Positions 47,545 to 60,345 of a stretch of DNA of 64,000 nucleotides are shown one piece after another. The stretch lies in NCBI RefSeq assembly GCF_014529535.1, contig NW_023503339.1:186001-250000 (forward strand), read 5' to 3'. This stretch comes from Bradysia coprophila. Its lineage: Eukaryota; Arthropoda; Insecta; Diptera; Sciaridae. Positions within the stretch are counted from its first letter, which is position 1; every line of letters starts with the position of its first letter. Below the pieces are notes generated by a model, which made no database searches, had not been told where the DNA came from, and saw only the letters and a list, made by a program, of their open reading frames with translations. The position numbers were made by a program, and so were the translations under genes.

Positions 47545-50500
47545 GTCGACGAAATTGTCGAAATAATCCAAAACGCTGCTATGCGCCACAGTCTTTATGA
47601 TTTTTTTTTTGTCAAAATATTGCAAAAACAGCTGCAAAAGAAGGCACAGGCATATAAACTAAAACAAAAAAAAAATATTTGTTTTCGCTTTAAACTAAAT
47701 ATTTTTGTACGACCGATCGAGACACACAAAATTTTTGTAACTACATTGATGTTAAATTTGAAATGAGCGCGTTTGTCTTCGGTACTTTTGCTTATATACC
47801 AACTCCTACCGCGCGCGTGTGATGATTCTTTTTTTTTATACTCAACGTGCTGGACACTTCGTTTGAGTGGATTCGATATGAAAATAGCAGCAATTTTTTT
47901 TCAATTTTTCGGAAAATACACTTTTTGTTCTACGATGCTTTTGTTCTGTTCGGGTTTAACCAAATTCATTTTGCATATAAGGAGGTTTTGAAATTTGGTG
48001 AAATTTGCGATCACAGAATTCGCTTCGGGATGATAATGTAGTGTTTATGACTGCTTTTTAGTGCAACTGTTTAACTTATCTGTTTAACCTTGAAAAAAAT
48101 TAGGTCCGCTCCTTATGAATGAAACACGCTTTATGTAATGATCAATCCAGGCACTGGTTGAGCGTTTACTCAAGGGGAATATTAAGTAGTCGGAGGACTT
48201 TATAAAGTTTGTATGCAGGGAATAGCCATTTCATAAAGACATTCATTCAAAAATTAGCTGATTTTCAAACTACCACTTATCTTACTCGACAGAAACAGAT
48301 TCTATTCATTCCATGCGCCATAACGAAGCTACCGTACATACACCTACGGATTTTTTAACTGTATCGCTCCTTCAATAAATATTTGCCAGTCGATCATGGA
48401 ATTCCAGACACGAGTACTGCGGATTTCTTGTTTAAAGCATGGTTTCTCGGATGCCGATCAGATCTTACAGCTCAGACCATTCCTAGACACTTCGACAAAG
48501 AATATTCGTAAAAGGCTTGGCTGAGACCGTGATAACCAAATGAATCGTCTTCTGTGGGGGAGATGTTCTGTGAGTCCAATGTGTCCAGTTTAATATGGGC
48601 CGTTTTTTATACCCTCCTTCCTCAACTTACTATACAGGTCAAAGTGTACGTGGAATCTTTGAACGATCATGAAAGAGTGTGCCGATTTTTCTCATCTTTT
48701 GAATTACACATGTTAGTCGATCGAATACATCCCCTCAAGTCAAAAGAAAATAAAATTCTTAATTTGCATTCATGTGTAATGCGGAATGTTACATGCGGCT
48801 ATCATCTGTTATCAATAACGCACTGAGGAATAAACACCAAGCTCTGACTAATGTGGTCTTAAGTAGCGTGTTCAAAATAATGAAGTAAAAGATGTGTGAT
48901 TCTCTCTTGAAAATAATGCCGTCTATGAAAGATTAAGTTTTTACAAAGTTGAAATAGTCAATTCATATGCAGCTGAAGAAACCGTCTAGCTCGACCTCTA
49001 CCTACACAGAAATGTTATAAATCGCTTTTTTAGTTGAGAAAAATGGAAACATATTTCGTATCTATGTGTAACAAAGAAGTTGCCAGGAAGACATATTAAA
49101 TTCACTCTGAAATTGAAAACGGTAGCCCAGGTAACTTAAGGTAAGGATTCATGAAAATTTCGATAGAAAAATACAAAATTTTCATAAACATAAATATGCA
49201 TCTTGTGTCAATGTACATCTGCATTTACATTGAACAAAATGTCGCATTCAGTTGTAAGAAAAACTATGTTCAATGCATAATTTACAATATTTTACCATAA
49301 ATGTTTTGTTGCTTAATTGAGTTTTCAAGAAAAACGAAGCAAAAAAAGAGACAAATCATCTGCAAGACAATTTAAAATTACAAAACAAAAATGAGGAAAA
49401 AAACAAAATAATTAATGAACAAATCGTTATCCCAATTACTTTTTGTGATAATTAAATTAACGCAATTTATTATTTTGTTTCTATACATTATTATGCGATG
49501 CAATAAATTTAACGTTCGATGTAAGTTTTCGCTTTAACCTCTGCAAATATCGATTATTAGACAAACTTAGCTCGTTCATAAAACATCAATCATTCATTAC
49601 TCACCTTATAATTTTCTTCTAAAGAGGTAACATCTGTAAAAAAATATGTATATCGAGTGTATGGCACCGTTTGTAACTTATATTAAAATCGTGTAACATT
49701 CACAGTAACATTTAATTCAATGCACACCACACAACAACAACAACAACAACAAGAACCCTGACTTTGTTATAAAAAGAATTTCGATTAAAAACCCAATAAT
49801 GATTTTAGATTTCATTACCGAATTGTGCGAAATGATTATTTGATTTTTACCAATATTTTTGAGAATGTTCTTGTCAGGGAATATTTTCATTTTCATTCTA
49901 TTAAGTTAGTTGCTTCATCACATCACAAAAGTCTGGTACATTCTGAGTTGATCACAAGCAAAAAATCTTACGTAGTTAGTGAGTTACTTACAAGCAAGGA
50001 CGTAATATACTAAAAATAAAAAAAACACTGAAACGTTTTGCTACCAACACTTATGCTGCTCATTGGTCTGCCCTAGTCGGCCGGAAATTTTGCTATAAAT
50101 CCAAAGCTTCGATGATTTATTTTTGGTCTTTCATTTTCCAGATTTTTGTTTATTTATAACCCAAAATAGTTTCTCCCAGCTATACCGTTTTAAGGTATCA
50201 CCAAATTCATCTAAATAGCCCCTGGGTGAAAAAGGAAACGAATAACGCTCTGTTTTGTTATGCGATTCCATTATTTGAAGGTCAAGAATTAAATTTTACA
50301 AATCCACAAAATGGTAACATCTCGAATGAGATCCGTTTATTGTGTGGAATATTACATTTGAACAAAATAAACTATAAGGTAAGGTAACCAACATGATGAA
50401 TTGCTGAAAGTTGCAGAACGGTATGATTGATGACTTCCTTCTGTCCTTCTGGGTATGGTACTTTATATTAAGATGTTACCCGCTTTAAGGCCCAAAGCTT

Positions 50501-53500
50501 TAAAAATCCATTACCCGCCACAGATGACATAAAACCTTTATCTGTCTCGTTAGAAAGTAGTGCATCTTAATTGTCAGGTATATTGCGTTCACGGATCTCG
50601 AATTTTCCTGTTTTCATTTTGTTTTTCTGTTTACAATCTTTACCATACCATCAATCATTTCTTATCGAAAATGTGAACTTTAAAAATTTATGCTCAGATT
50701 TAATGCGCACATACATCAAGTTAAGACAAATATGTACATTGCTGTAACAACAATCGAAAACATAATATTCAACTACATTGAAACCTTTCAAAATTAGAAC
50801 TTGACCAATTTTTAATTTTTATATTCCTTACCATACGAACAACAATATAACCATTCACATAACATTACCACGAACGTAACAATCGAAATTGAAATAAAAG
50901 TGTTTGTTTAAATACATCTTTTTGACCTCCGGAAATAGGTATATTATGTTCTAGAATGCAACACACTTATGAAATAAAAATCAACAGTCTGTAATAAACG
51001 CCGAAAGAAACCATCTAATAATGATTGCTATTTTTTTACAAGGCGAAACATTTTAATTTATCGTTTGAGAAAAGCTAAATTCATTTATTGAATTTAATTA
51101 TGTACCAGGAAGCTCTCGATCACGAGAGTGTATCAGATCAGATCAGATGTTGTTATTATTATGATTATTTTTAACGAAATTAATATTTCGGCTTTGTTTA
51201 TTGCACATAAAAGGTTAAATTTGAGCCGACCGAACATAATGTAGGAACTCTTCAAAAAATCGTTTCAATGACTTAGTTGTTTCTATTAGAATTGTTGAAA
51301 GTAGTTATATATATTGATCAACTAACCAACAATCCATCCGACCAGTAAGAGACATAAAAATTAATTCAAGGACTTTACATTTGAATAAAAAAAGGATGTT
51401 GCATTCATTAACAGAAGTGTAAACTTACCTTTCTAATACCGATGACTTTTCACGTCTCACAAGTTGACGAGTTTTGTTTCCTAGACTATATTTAAGTTCT
51501 TCCATCTAGGAAGTCTATGGTTCAAGACTTCGTAGGCCACAAATAAATGTTTGATGTTTGACTACATGCAACATATTTTTATGCAAAATTGTTTTGCAGT
51601 TTTCATCTTAGACACTGTAAATACAACGTAGAGGATGCTTATACATTAAACCACAGTACAGAAGAGACTATGTAAATGAGTGCAAAATTAGGTGGTTTTA
51701 CTAATTTACTAATTTACATAGGCTCTGCTGTAATCTACTTTTCAAAATCGTTCTTTAGTTGTAGTGTATTTATCGAGTTTGTTATTACTTTTGATCTGAG
51801 TTTCCAACAAACCGCATTTAACCGAAGCTCATAACTCATCACTTATTTACCGAAGTTACTGAAACTTACCAAAATTTAATAAAGTTTACGGGGTTTTACT
51901 GAAAATTGACTGTATTTACCAAAAATTAAATTCGGATTTTTTTTGGGTCATTTTCAGTAAATTCAGAGAATGAATTTACCACCACTAATAAGCCCACGAC
52001 CGATGCAACAAGAAAATCAGAAAAACAAGGTTTGACAACTTATATTAGAGATTTAGCGGAATCAAAGTAGAACCAAAAGAATTATCGATTTGTTAAATAG
52101 ATTCGAAATCCGAAAAGAATTAGCGTGACTTGTCTTTTCTGTTTAAATTAAAGCATTAGACTAACTGATTTTAACGCTGAATGAATGTGATAGTTTTACA
52201 ACATTGGTATTCGCAATCAGTTATGTGAGAGTATTGTACAAATTATTGTATTAATGAAAGCTTTACTTACACTTTTTCGTACGATATGTAAGTCGAGTAT
52301 CGCTAACTAACATGCTATGGTACTTAATGGCATATTATAAGTAAATTGTTCATTCAACTTAAATAACGAATCAGACTTTTTAGAAGTATAAATGCTGTGA
52401 CAAGCTATTTTTCACATTTATAAATTTTAAAATCGCTCAGAATTTACATTATGAAAATGTAAAGCGCTCCAATCATAGATCTGTGAAGTAGGATAGATGG
52501 TTAGTGTGACGAAAAAGTTTGGTTGTAAAAAGAATTCATAAAATTTGTACTGAAGAGTTAAAACAGGTTTAAGCACTGTCTGAGCCAATGAGGCTATAAA
52601 ATAGTGTTGTCTGTGCCATAGTGCCATAAGAATTGGCAGTATATTGAGCTTGAATTTCAACTAGTTCTTAGCTTGTCATGGTATAACTAACTAACTAAAT
52701 AAACATATTTTGTTTAAAGTTTCGCCTAGTACTCGACGACAGGAAACTATCCATTGGAGACTTCCGCTTGAAGGAAAAAATGAGTCTCGCCATCTCTATT
52801 GACATGCCTTGTTATAGGAATCGAAAACCTGCCTAAGAAGAGGACGAAAGGTCAAATATTTCAGATAGATCGACAATCACAAAACACACTATTTGCGGAT
52901 GCATAAAAATTCTGAAGAGATCTATGATACAAATATTTATCGTTAAACATCTATCCTAAATAATTGCTCTATGGTGCTAACGTATGCATGGATAACATAT
53001 CCATCCATTGAATATATATATGAGTACAGTACGATTTTATGTAAGATTTACAATAATTTCTTTTACCCACGTTGTGCATATTGAGTGTTATGTTTTTACA
53101 ATATAATACAATGTGAACCACATCACGCCACAGGTACACATGATCGATCATCTAATTAGTCGTATGTTTTTAAATTACAATAATTTCAATAAATTTGAAT
53201 CTGATTTTTATCTAATGCGCAAATAAGACAGCAAGCATCCGTTCCATCCGAATGGCTACGTGAGAAATACAACGTACCGCTGAACGTGTGGTACTTGCAT
53301 ATGCATAAAATTCTTATTCTCGTTCTTATTATATTCTGGTTCTCGCACGAGATCTTTTAAAGAACCAAATCATATGTGCGCAAAATTACTGTTTGCTTTA
53401 TCGCACGTCCGCCATAAGATAAGAAGGTGGAAGGTAAAGCGAAAAACGAAAGGTATAACGATTACGCGACTGTAACACGGTTCTACATGGTAAATGTGAG

Positions 53501-54214
53501 TTTCGGCAATATTGATATTCGAATGTATCCAACCGACCCATGGCACACATATATTCCGTTCACCATGTGATAAATTTTGTGTAACTGTGATAACCGAATC
53601 GACTTTTCAATATGAATAGAATGTGATAGATTTGTTGCATTCTCTTCGATGAACGACCTGTTCAGTCTATTGACAAAAAAGCTGAATAAGTAAAAAAAAC
53701 GTTAGGAAAAAGTGCAAAGAAGATAGAAGAAATATAGATCGAGAATTCACATTTCAATTTTCCTTTAAAGGGTGTGAGAGGGTTTTATGGTTATCTCTTC
53801 GAAGGTCTCGACCAGTGGTTAGCTCGGCTCAATATCTATGATTTCTGTTGAATTTAAATAATTATGCCTCTGTCGTATATTTTATGATTGTTATCATAAC
53901 GTGCGTGCATACCATTATAAAGCAAATTTAAAATTGTCATTGCAAACATGCATGTACGTAGTTAGATTCAATATATCTCAATACATCATGGTTTTTAATT
54001 AAAATAATCACTGGCAGTCCTCAGATCATCACTATCACACGTTCAGGAAACTAGAGTGACATATTTTATTAAATCGCTTTAAGGCACCGTGACACGTTAA
54101 TTTATAATGAAAAGAGTGTACTGTACGTTACCTCTGCAATAACTTTTTTTTTCTAATTTTAATATTTGAATTAATTTTTGTCATTTATTTCTTAAAAGAC
54201 TTTGTATATCAACA
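47545..54214. other. Gene-poor region
   Basis: No supported gene. A CAA microsatellite lies at 49731-49755. A 66-codon open frame on the plus strand around 48325-48524 reads plausibly (RISCLKHGFSDADQIL) but has no recognised family or splice context. Confidence 0.45.
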
Positions 54215-54420
54215 GTAGTATTTTACGTCACACTGACAAGTGTGAGCTTTGCGGAACGAGACGAAGGCGATTGAATTAATCACACGAGTCAAACTAAGCA
54301 TTTACACACAGTGACGTAACACATTTTACATGCTAGTTGGTGGTAAGTGAATTTTCACAGTTACAAACAGCGACGGAAAGTGTACTTTACCGCCCACTAG
54401 CATGTAAAAGCTATGTCGAC
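54215..54420. repeat. Nested inverted repeats (foldback-like)
   Basis: TTTTACATGCTAGTTGGTGGTAA (54319-54345) is mirrored, with mismatches, by TTACCGCCCACTAGCATGTAAAA (about 54387-54410). To the left, TTACGTCAC sequences in opposite orientation and the hairpin TCACACT-GACA-AGTGTGA (54229-54246) add further symmetry. Confidence 0.6.
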
Positions 54421-57400
54421 GAATTGGTATATCGGAATGGTGTTGTTGATGTCGAAATCGCCAAGGTCAAAATAAAAAAAATGTGAAAATTCTTTATCTC
54501 ACCACTGCGGAAATGAACATTTATGAGATTTCGAATAGTTATTGTAGATACACACAGCAGTGTGAGTTTGACACAAAATTCTTTTGTCCGAAAAAGGCCT
54601 GAGGCTTGGTCAATTAATTCTTTTCAATCATCAAAATTGCGTAGCTTTGTGCGCCAAGAAAGAAAAATTGAAAGTTGGTTGTCTAGGGAGGCAAATTATC
54701 CGACTGAATGCAGCTTTCACTTTTCTTTTCGAGGTAAACACATAGTTTTTCATAACAAGCGCATTTGCAGCTTTATGTCAGCATAGCTTCACATCTTTAA
54801 AAATTGAACGAACGAAACATATTGACTTTTCACGTTTTCATCGAATTGGAAAAAAACGAATTTCCTCTGTTGCCGAAAAAGACACATGGAACTTAGTGCC
54901 ATATTTTTGGCTGAGACATTATTTAAATCATTTTTTCATCATAAGGCAAAAATTTATATCTCGTTGTTTTCTTCCACATTTTTTACATCTGCACAAAAAT
55001 GGGCTGTCGTGGCTTCAATGTAAAAAAAACGATTTAAAGAATGTATCGGCCAAAAATAGGTCACTAACTTCTATGGAACTTACGAAAGGAAAACCCTTAC
55101 CTTAGCAATTTTTCAATCATTTTTTAACCGAAAATAAAAACACTATTACACCAGGCTGATGCTGACTGCTTTCACGTACTGGCTGAACAAATGAACAGCA
55201 CAACAACTGTTTAAGTATCTAGGTATCTGTAAATAAGAATCAACTCATTCTTCGTAACCAACCAATGTTTAATTGAACTTTCGATTACGTGACCTAAAGC
55301 ACATTGTTAAATTTCTGTTTTATGTGGAGAAGACAGTTGTTGATTTTCGTTGAAATTTTAATCTTCAGCGATTAATACGTTATTCTTGTAACTATAATTT
55401 CTGGTTATTTATTTTCGATCAACAACAAACATTTAGGGGTTATGCTTGATTTCCTCTTACCAAAAAAATTCTCCGTGTGAGAGACAAAATTATTTTTTTT
55501 ACTTTGTTTATTTGACAATTTGCTCTCTTACGGCACTCTCAGGGAGTACTTTTTGTTGAGTGGAAACCATACTTTACAATCGTAGCCGGAAGATTACATA
55601 TCGAATAATTTCAATGTGTTTTAGTCATCCAGAACCAATTTAGAATCATTTGCTGTTCGAGAACTATGTCTAACGATAATTGTATTTGTGTGACCATCAA
55701 ACCTTTTCAAAAGGTATTTAACGCAAAGAAAACCCTTAGAGATCTTTACTGGTCAACAACTGACCGAAAATATTCCGTTTCCCAAAGATTTATTGCTAAT
55801 AAAATGAAATTTATTTTACGATTTATTTTTGGGAAACTTTGAAAATTATCATTATGGAATCTTAATATTATCAACATAAACAAGTAGTGTAGGAGTAACT
55901 ATATGTTAATGTTGGCACGTTAAACTAACGTAGATTTAGTCATAATGGCATATTGAATAGATTTATAGGCTTATAGTTTCGTAATCGATTTTTAGATTCA
56001 AAAAGTTTCTATTAATCGAATATAGAAATTTCGAGAGTTTTATTAAGTTTTTTTTTCGTTGAAATAAATTTAGAAAATTAAATTTTTGAAATTCCGGGAC
56101 ATAATCTTTACCTTTCCATGTTCACCTTTAAGTGCTCGCTGGTATGATTAAATGTTGATTGATCAGTAATATGACCTCGAATTTTAGATTGTGATGTTAG
56201 TATTGTTAGATGAGATTTTTTCGAACAGTTTTCGCAACGGAGTACGGAGTTAGCTAGACTGGTAAGTATGAATAGACAACGAGATAAATGGGTATACACA
56301 GTCTTTTCTAGGTATTTATGTTGCCTCAACGACAGCGTTTACATATCAGAATTTCAGATACCACAATCGGACAGTATACCATGTCGTACATTTCTTGTTC
56401 AATATTCTCTGTTCTTTGAATTTGCGCTAGTGGCAAAATCTATGGGAACACAAATTACGAAATAGTGGTCCTCACTCGTATTGAAATGAATGACGTTTGC
56501 GTTGATTAAATCCCAATTTCAATTCGAATTACTATTTCTCCGTTCGTCTATTGTACCTGTCCATTGAAGAAGAGTAGGGCACACGAGGATTTTTTGTAGA
56601 CCAAATTTAAGACTGGTGCTTTCAACATTGGCTTTGTGCAACACGGTGTGCAGTTCTACTATTTTCTCACATGGGAAAAAATGATATGGCATACAGACGA
56701 CGAAAGTTACGAATTCGCTCGTTATAAAATTTAATATGGCGAAGAGTGTATGTCTTTCGAGTGATTGAGGTATCTCAGTTGTCCACATTGTTTGCATCTC
56801 GATAGAAGAGAGCTTTGACTAGATCCAATTCACGATATTCTCATATTAGAGTGCGTTGAAATTTATTTTGCAATTCTTTTGGGAATCCTGCATAAGACAA
56901 TGTGACATCTAGTGCGATAAAATACGACCCTTGGTAGATAAATAACTATTTTAACCATATTGTCTGGCTGATGCAATACAGAAGTAAAGCAACTTTTCGT
57001 TAAGTACAACTTGAATGTGATCAAAGGCAAACGATCCACGACACAAGCTACGGATGTCAGTCGGTCGGTAGAAACTAACTCCGTAAATTTATTTCTTTGG
57101 CAATGCATACACAATTAGGATTAGGTTCAGCAACAGATAATTTATTCAAAAAATCTCGTTTGAATCTGGTTTATACGGTAAATGTTTTTTTTTCTTCGCT
57201 TATCGATTTAATAATTCGAGAATCGTTAATCAACCTTGATGAATCTAAAACAATAAATTACACCATTTTGCTGTTTGCCTTTGAGTAAGTTTGTGGAGAG
57301 TATTTGAGAACTACCGAAAATCTATTCTATTGAGTAAAAATTAGTTTTCAATTAATAATCAGAATATTTCCGTTTGGATGCTTCCTCATGATGGCGATTA

Positions 57401-58914
57401 ATAGTCTATTCTACTGTTAAAATTCGCTATAAAGATGCCTCAAAAAAATTTTTTAATGTCTTTTCTGACCTTTTCGCTGTTATTTCCTCTTGTTTTCGAA
57501 CATAATACACGTTTTGTCAAAATTCAATTATTTATTGGTCCATTTAGGAAACGATCCGCAGAACTTTTTTTTTTTTTAAATCGAAACCACTATTTGTTCG
57601 AAAAAGAAAACAAAAATGATAAATATGACAATTCAGTGCACTGAATGGTCATTAAAATTAAAATTTATTTTCACCGATGGAGGAGAATTGACTTTTCAAT
57701 GTACTTAATTACCCGGCATTTACCATTACACGAAAGATTAACGAAATAACAATTATTTAAAGTTAATTTATTAGTTTATGCTGTCCTAACAATTCCAATT
57801 TATTGTGCAATTACAGCTTCGTGCAAATTAATCACGTCAGTTTTTTAAACTGTACACACTAGACAATTTAATTAAATTGCAACATAGTAAAACGTTGATA
57901 AAGTTATAATTAACAAAGAAGATCTTTGAAAGCTTCTGTTTTTCAGTGGTGTTTGGCTAGCAACAAGTACTTCATTTATTTCTACTCAGCAGAGGACTTT
58001 TGGAAATAAAATGTATACAAAGTGATTGTTTTGGACTGTTGGAAAAAATCAAATTTATACACCCCCCGCGATTTTGCTCCTTTTCTCATTTAAGACCACA
58101 ATTCCACCTAAAATGTTTTCTTATGGAATAATTTCCAAAAATTTTTAATTTTGCTCATAGCATCGTTTGTCTTGCCCATTTTTACCAAAAATAAAAATTT
58201 GAAAAATCAAATCGAGCAGAAGTATTAACAAATTCAGAGAAGGTGCTATGTGAGCATATATGAAGGACGTCCTGTACGGGTCAGCGTAATTGGTCATAGT
58301 GAGAATACGAGATTTTGCTAATAATTAGTTTCGTCAAACTGCATTGAAAAATGCGAAACGTCTTCTAGATCGCAGCTTGTCATTTCTTGAAATCGGAGGT
58401 GTCAGTATAATTAAGGATGTCAGTCGTATGCATACAACACTTAAAACACAAAATTTGAAATAAAATCCAAAGATCTGGTTATTCTTAGACATACAGCAAC
58501 AATTTTTTTTTACTTCGGTTACTCACTATCTACTCGATCTCTGCTTTCCAATAATGCCACAATTAACCATTTCCTTCCTAAAAGTATGTACTAAAAAATC
58601 CATATTTTGAACGTTTGAAGGCACGCTACTGTCGTTGTGAAGAGCTTTTGAGGCTGGGTTTGAAATATAGGTGATATATTAATGCCTCAAATGTAAAAAA
58701 GTTTTTGTCCTTAATTGATGCCGAATGATTTTAACTTATTGTTTACAATTCACCACTTCGAGAGTTTTCTGTTTAACTTCAAATCAGTATAACTTTAGTC
58801 TAATTATTTTGGGTAGCTTTGAAGGAACGAATCTTAATTACTCTTACATCGCCTTCTGTTCGTTCGATCAAATGTAAAGATAACATGTCATTTATTATAT
58901 TTTTCCTATTAAAG
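54421..58914. other. Gene-poor region
   Basis: AT-rich. Consecutive minus-strand open frames at 57114-56863, 56797-56519 and 56329-56108 are unusually close but share no recognised domain and no consistent splice signals. Confidence 0.45.
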
Positions 58915-58974
58915 GCAAGGTAAATTTTAATTAAAATGATCGATTCGTGCATGGAAATAATGTGGTATCCTGGT

Positions 58975-59490
58975 ATCCTAGATACCGGGAAGTCGTCGGG
59001 GCGAAAAATTGGATACCGGGAAATTTAGCCTTCGCCGAACGCGATTTTCTTTTTTTACTGTAAAAATTAGACCTCATCGGGAAATGTCTATCAGCGGGAA
59101 GTACTCACCGGGAAATATCTATAATCAGGGAAGAACTCACACTGGGAAATATCTATCAGCGGGAAGAATTCAGAACTAACTGGAAAATAGCTGTCACCGG
59201 GAAATCGGAAAAAGCTATCACTGGGAAGAAGTCTCCGAAATTTTATCAGCTTGAAGAACTTATCGTTTCTACCGACGGGAAAAGAACTTAGTGAGACGTT
59301 TCTGCTAGCGGGAAGTCTCTATCATCAGGGAGTACTCATCTGGAAGTTTTTATTAGCGGGAATTTTTATTTTGTCAGAGGACAGTGTTAAGTCTCTATCA
59401 GCGGGAAGTACTCCTCGGGAAATTTTTATCAGCGGGAAGAGCTTATCAAGAAGTTTTCGTCACTATCCCGATCCCGATGAATTATTCTCT
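58975..59490 (+). repeat. Degenerate CCGGGAA/GCGGGAAG minisatellite inside the element
   Basis: ATCAGCGGGAAG, ACCGGGAAATATCT and related blocks of about 15-30 bases recur many times with variable spacing. The open frame at 59251-59502 is a by-product of these repeats. Confidence 0.75.
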
Positions 59491-59570
59491 TTAACGAACT
59501 AAGCTTCTGGTGAAACAGTTCCTAATAGGGTACTAATAGGGTACTCGCTCCGCTCGCGATTTTTTTTTAT

Positions 59571-59777
59571 TTAACACGTAGCGGATAATGCTCGAACAGG
59601 CACTTTAGGCACACCGGAAAGTGCTAATGGAGTCGAGGAATACCTCCAAATAAATTTCTAAAAATCAAAAGACAAATTTTTGATTTTTAGAAATTTATTT
59701 GGAGGTATTCCTCGACTCCCTTAGCACTTTCCGGTCTGACTAAAGTTGACAAGTCGCAATAACCGGCAACGTGTTAA
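59571..59777 (+). mobile_element. TTAA-flanked foldback MITE (piggyBac-like), nested
   Basis: TTAACACGTAGCGG at the left is mirrored by CCGGCAACGTGTTAA at the right, with TTAA as the likely target duplication. Inside, a nearly perfect hairpin spans 59613-59735: arms of about 58 bases, containing GGAGTCGAGGAATACCTCC, meet at a loop of roughly 6-8 bases. Confidence 0.85.
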
Positions 59778-60345
59778 GTAAATTAAGGCAGAATATTCGA
59801 AAAATTGTTATGCCCAACATATCTGGCAGATTAGAACAGAACAGAAGATAATTTTCCAATGAGTTTATATCTGTTTTATCAAAGGATGGGCTTGTGCAGT
59901 TAGCATCTTTACAAACATTCTCTTCGACAAATTGATGAGTTAAAATTCTTTCGGAAGAAAGTCACGAAAAGGTTGTTGCATTGTAAAAACTAATGTTACA
60001 CTTAAATCTGCACAAAGGACTAGAAAGGGCTTGGGAAATAATATTCGCGCCACCGGGAAGTTAATTGCGACTCACCGGCAAATTTTTGTCAAAATTTTCA
60101 GATCCCGGGAAGTTTTGACTTGGCTACCGGGAAGAAAACATTATTTCCATGCACGTAGATCGATTATGAAGATTTTTATCGTATCGTGATTTGGAAACGA
60201 GTAAAGAACTAAATAACAAGCTTTCGATCGATTTGTATAAAATTCACAATGTTTTTGTCGGTGTATTACGTTTATACTTCGAAGTCGAGCTTATGCGTGT
60301 GAATCGGAACTGTTTACAGATAATAAACCTAACAAATGCAACATA

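Larger units (their letters stand above)
58946..60157 (+). mobile_element. ~1.2-kb non-autonomous DNA element with 8-bp target duplication
   Basis: Both ends carry an 18-bp perfect inverted repeat, CGTGCATGGAAATAATGT (the right end has two extra bases, TA, outside it). The target GATCGATT is duplicated at 58938-58945 and 60158-60165. The interior is a degenerate array of CCGGGAAATATCTATCAG- and CGGGAAGTACTCA-like units (about 58975-59490 and 60045-60140). There is no transposase frame. An 8-bp duplication is compatible with hAT, P, Merlin or similar groups; the termini do not match a family I know. Confidence 0.85.
58915..60345 (+). repeat. Dispersed repeat interrupted by a transposon
   Basis: The flanks 58915-58945 and 60158-60345 together match the uninterrupted copy at 16746-16951, with the same order and orientation. 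The ~1.2 kb between them is the inserted element. Confidence 0.8.

Noticed and set aside
48325..48524. 66-codon open frame on the plus strand
   Set aside because: No recognised family, no splice context and no start; expected occasionally by chance in this much sequence.
54070..54100. TAAGGCAC match suggesting miR-124
   Set aside because: Only the first eight bases agree and no precursor hairpin with a matching star arm is seen.
56108..57114. Three consecutive minus-strand open frames that might be a chemoreceptor
   Set aside because: No conserved motif or convincing splice joins, and the combined length is too short for the usual ~400 residues.
59251..59502. 83-codon open frame
   Set aside because: Made of the CCGGGAA-type repeat units inside the transposon; repeated Ser-Ala-Gly-Lys residues reflect the DNA repeat.
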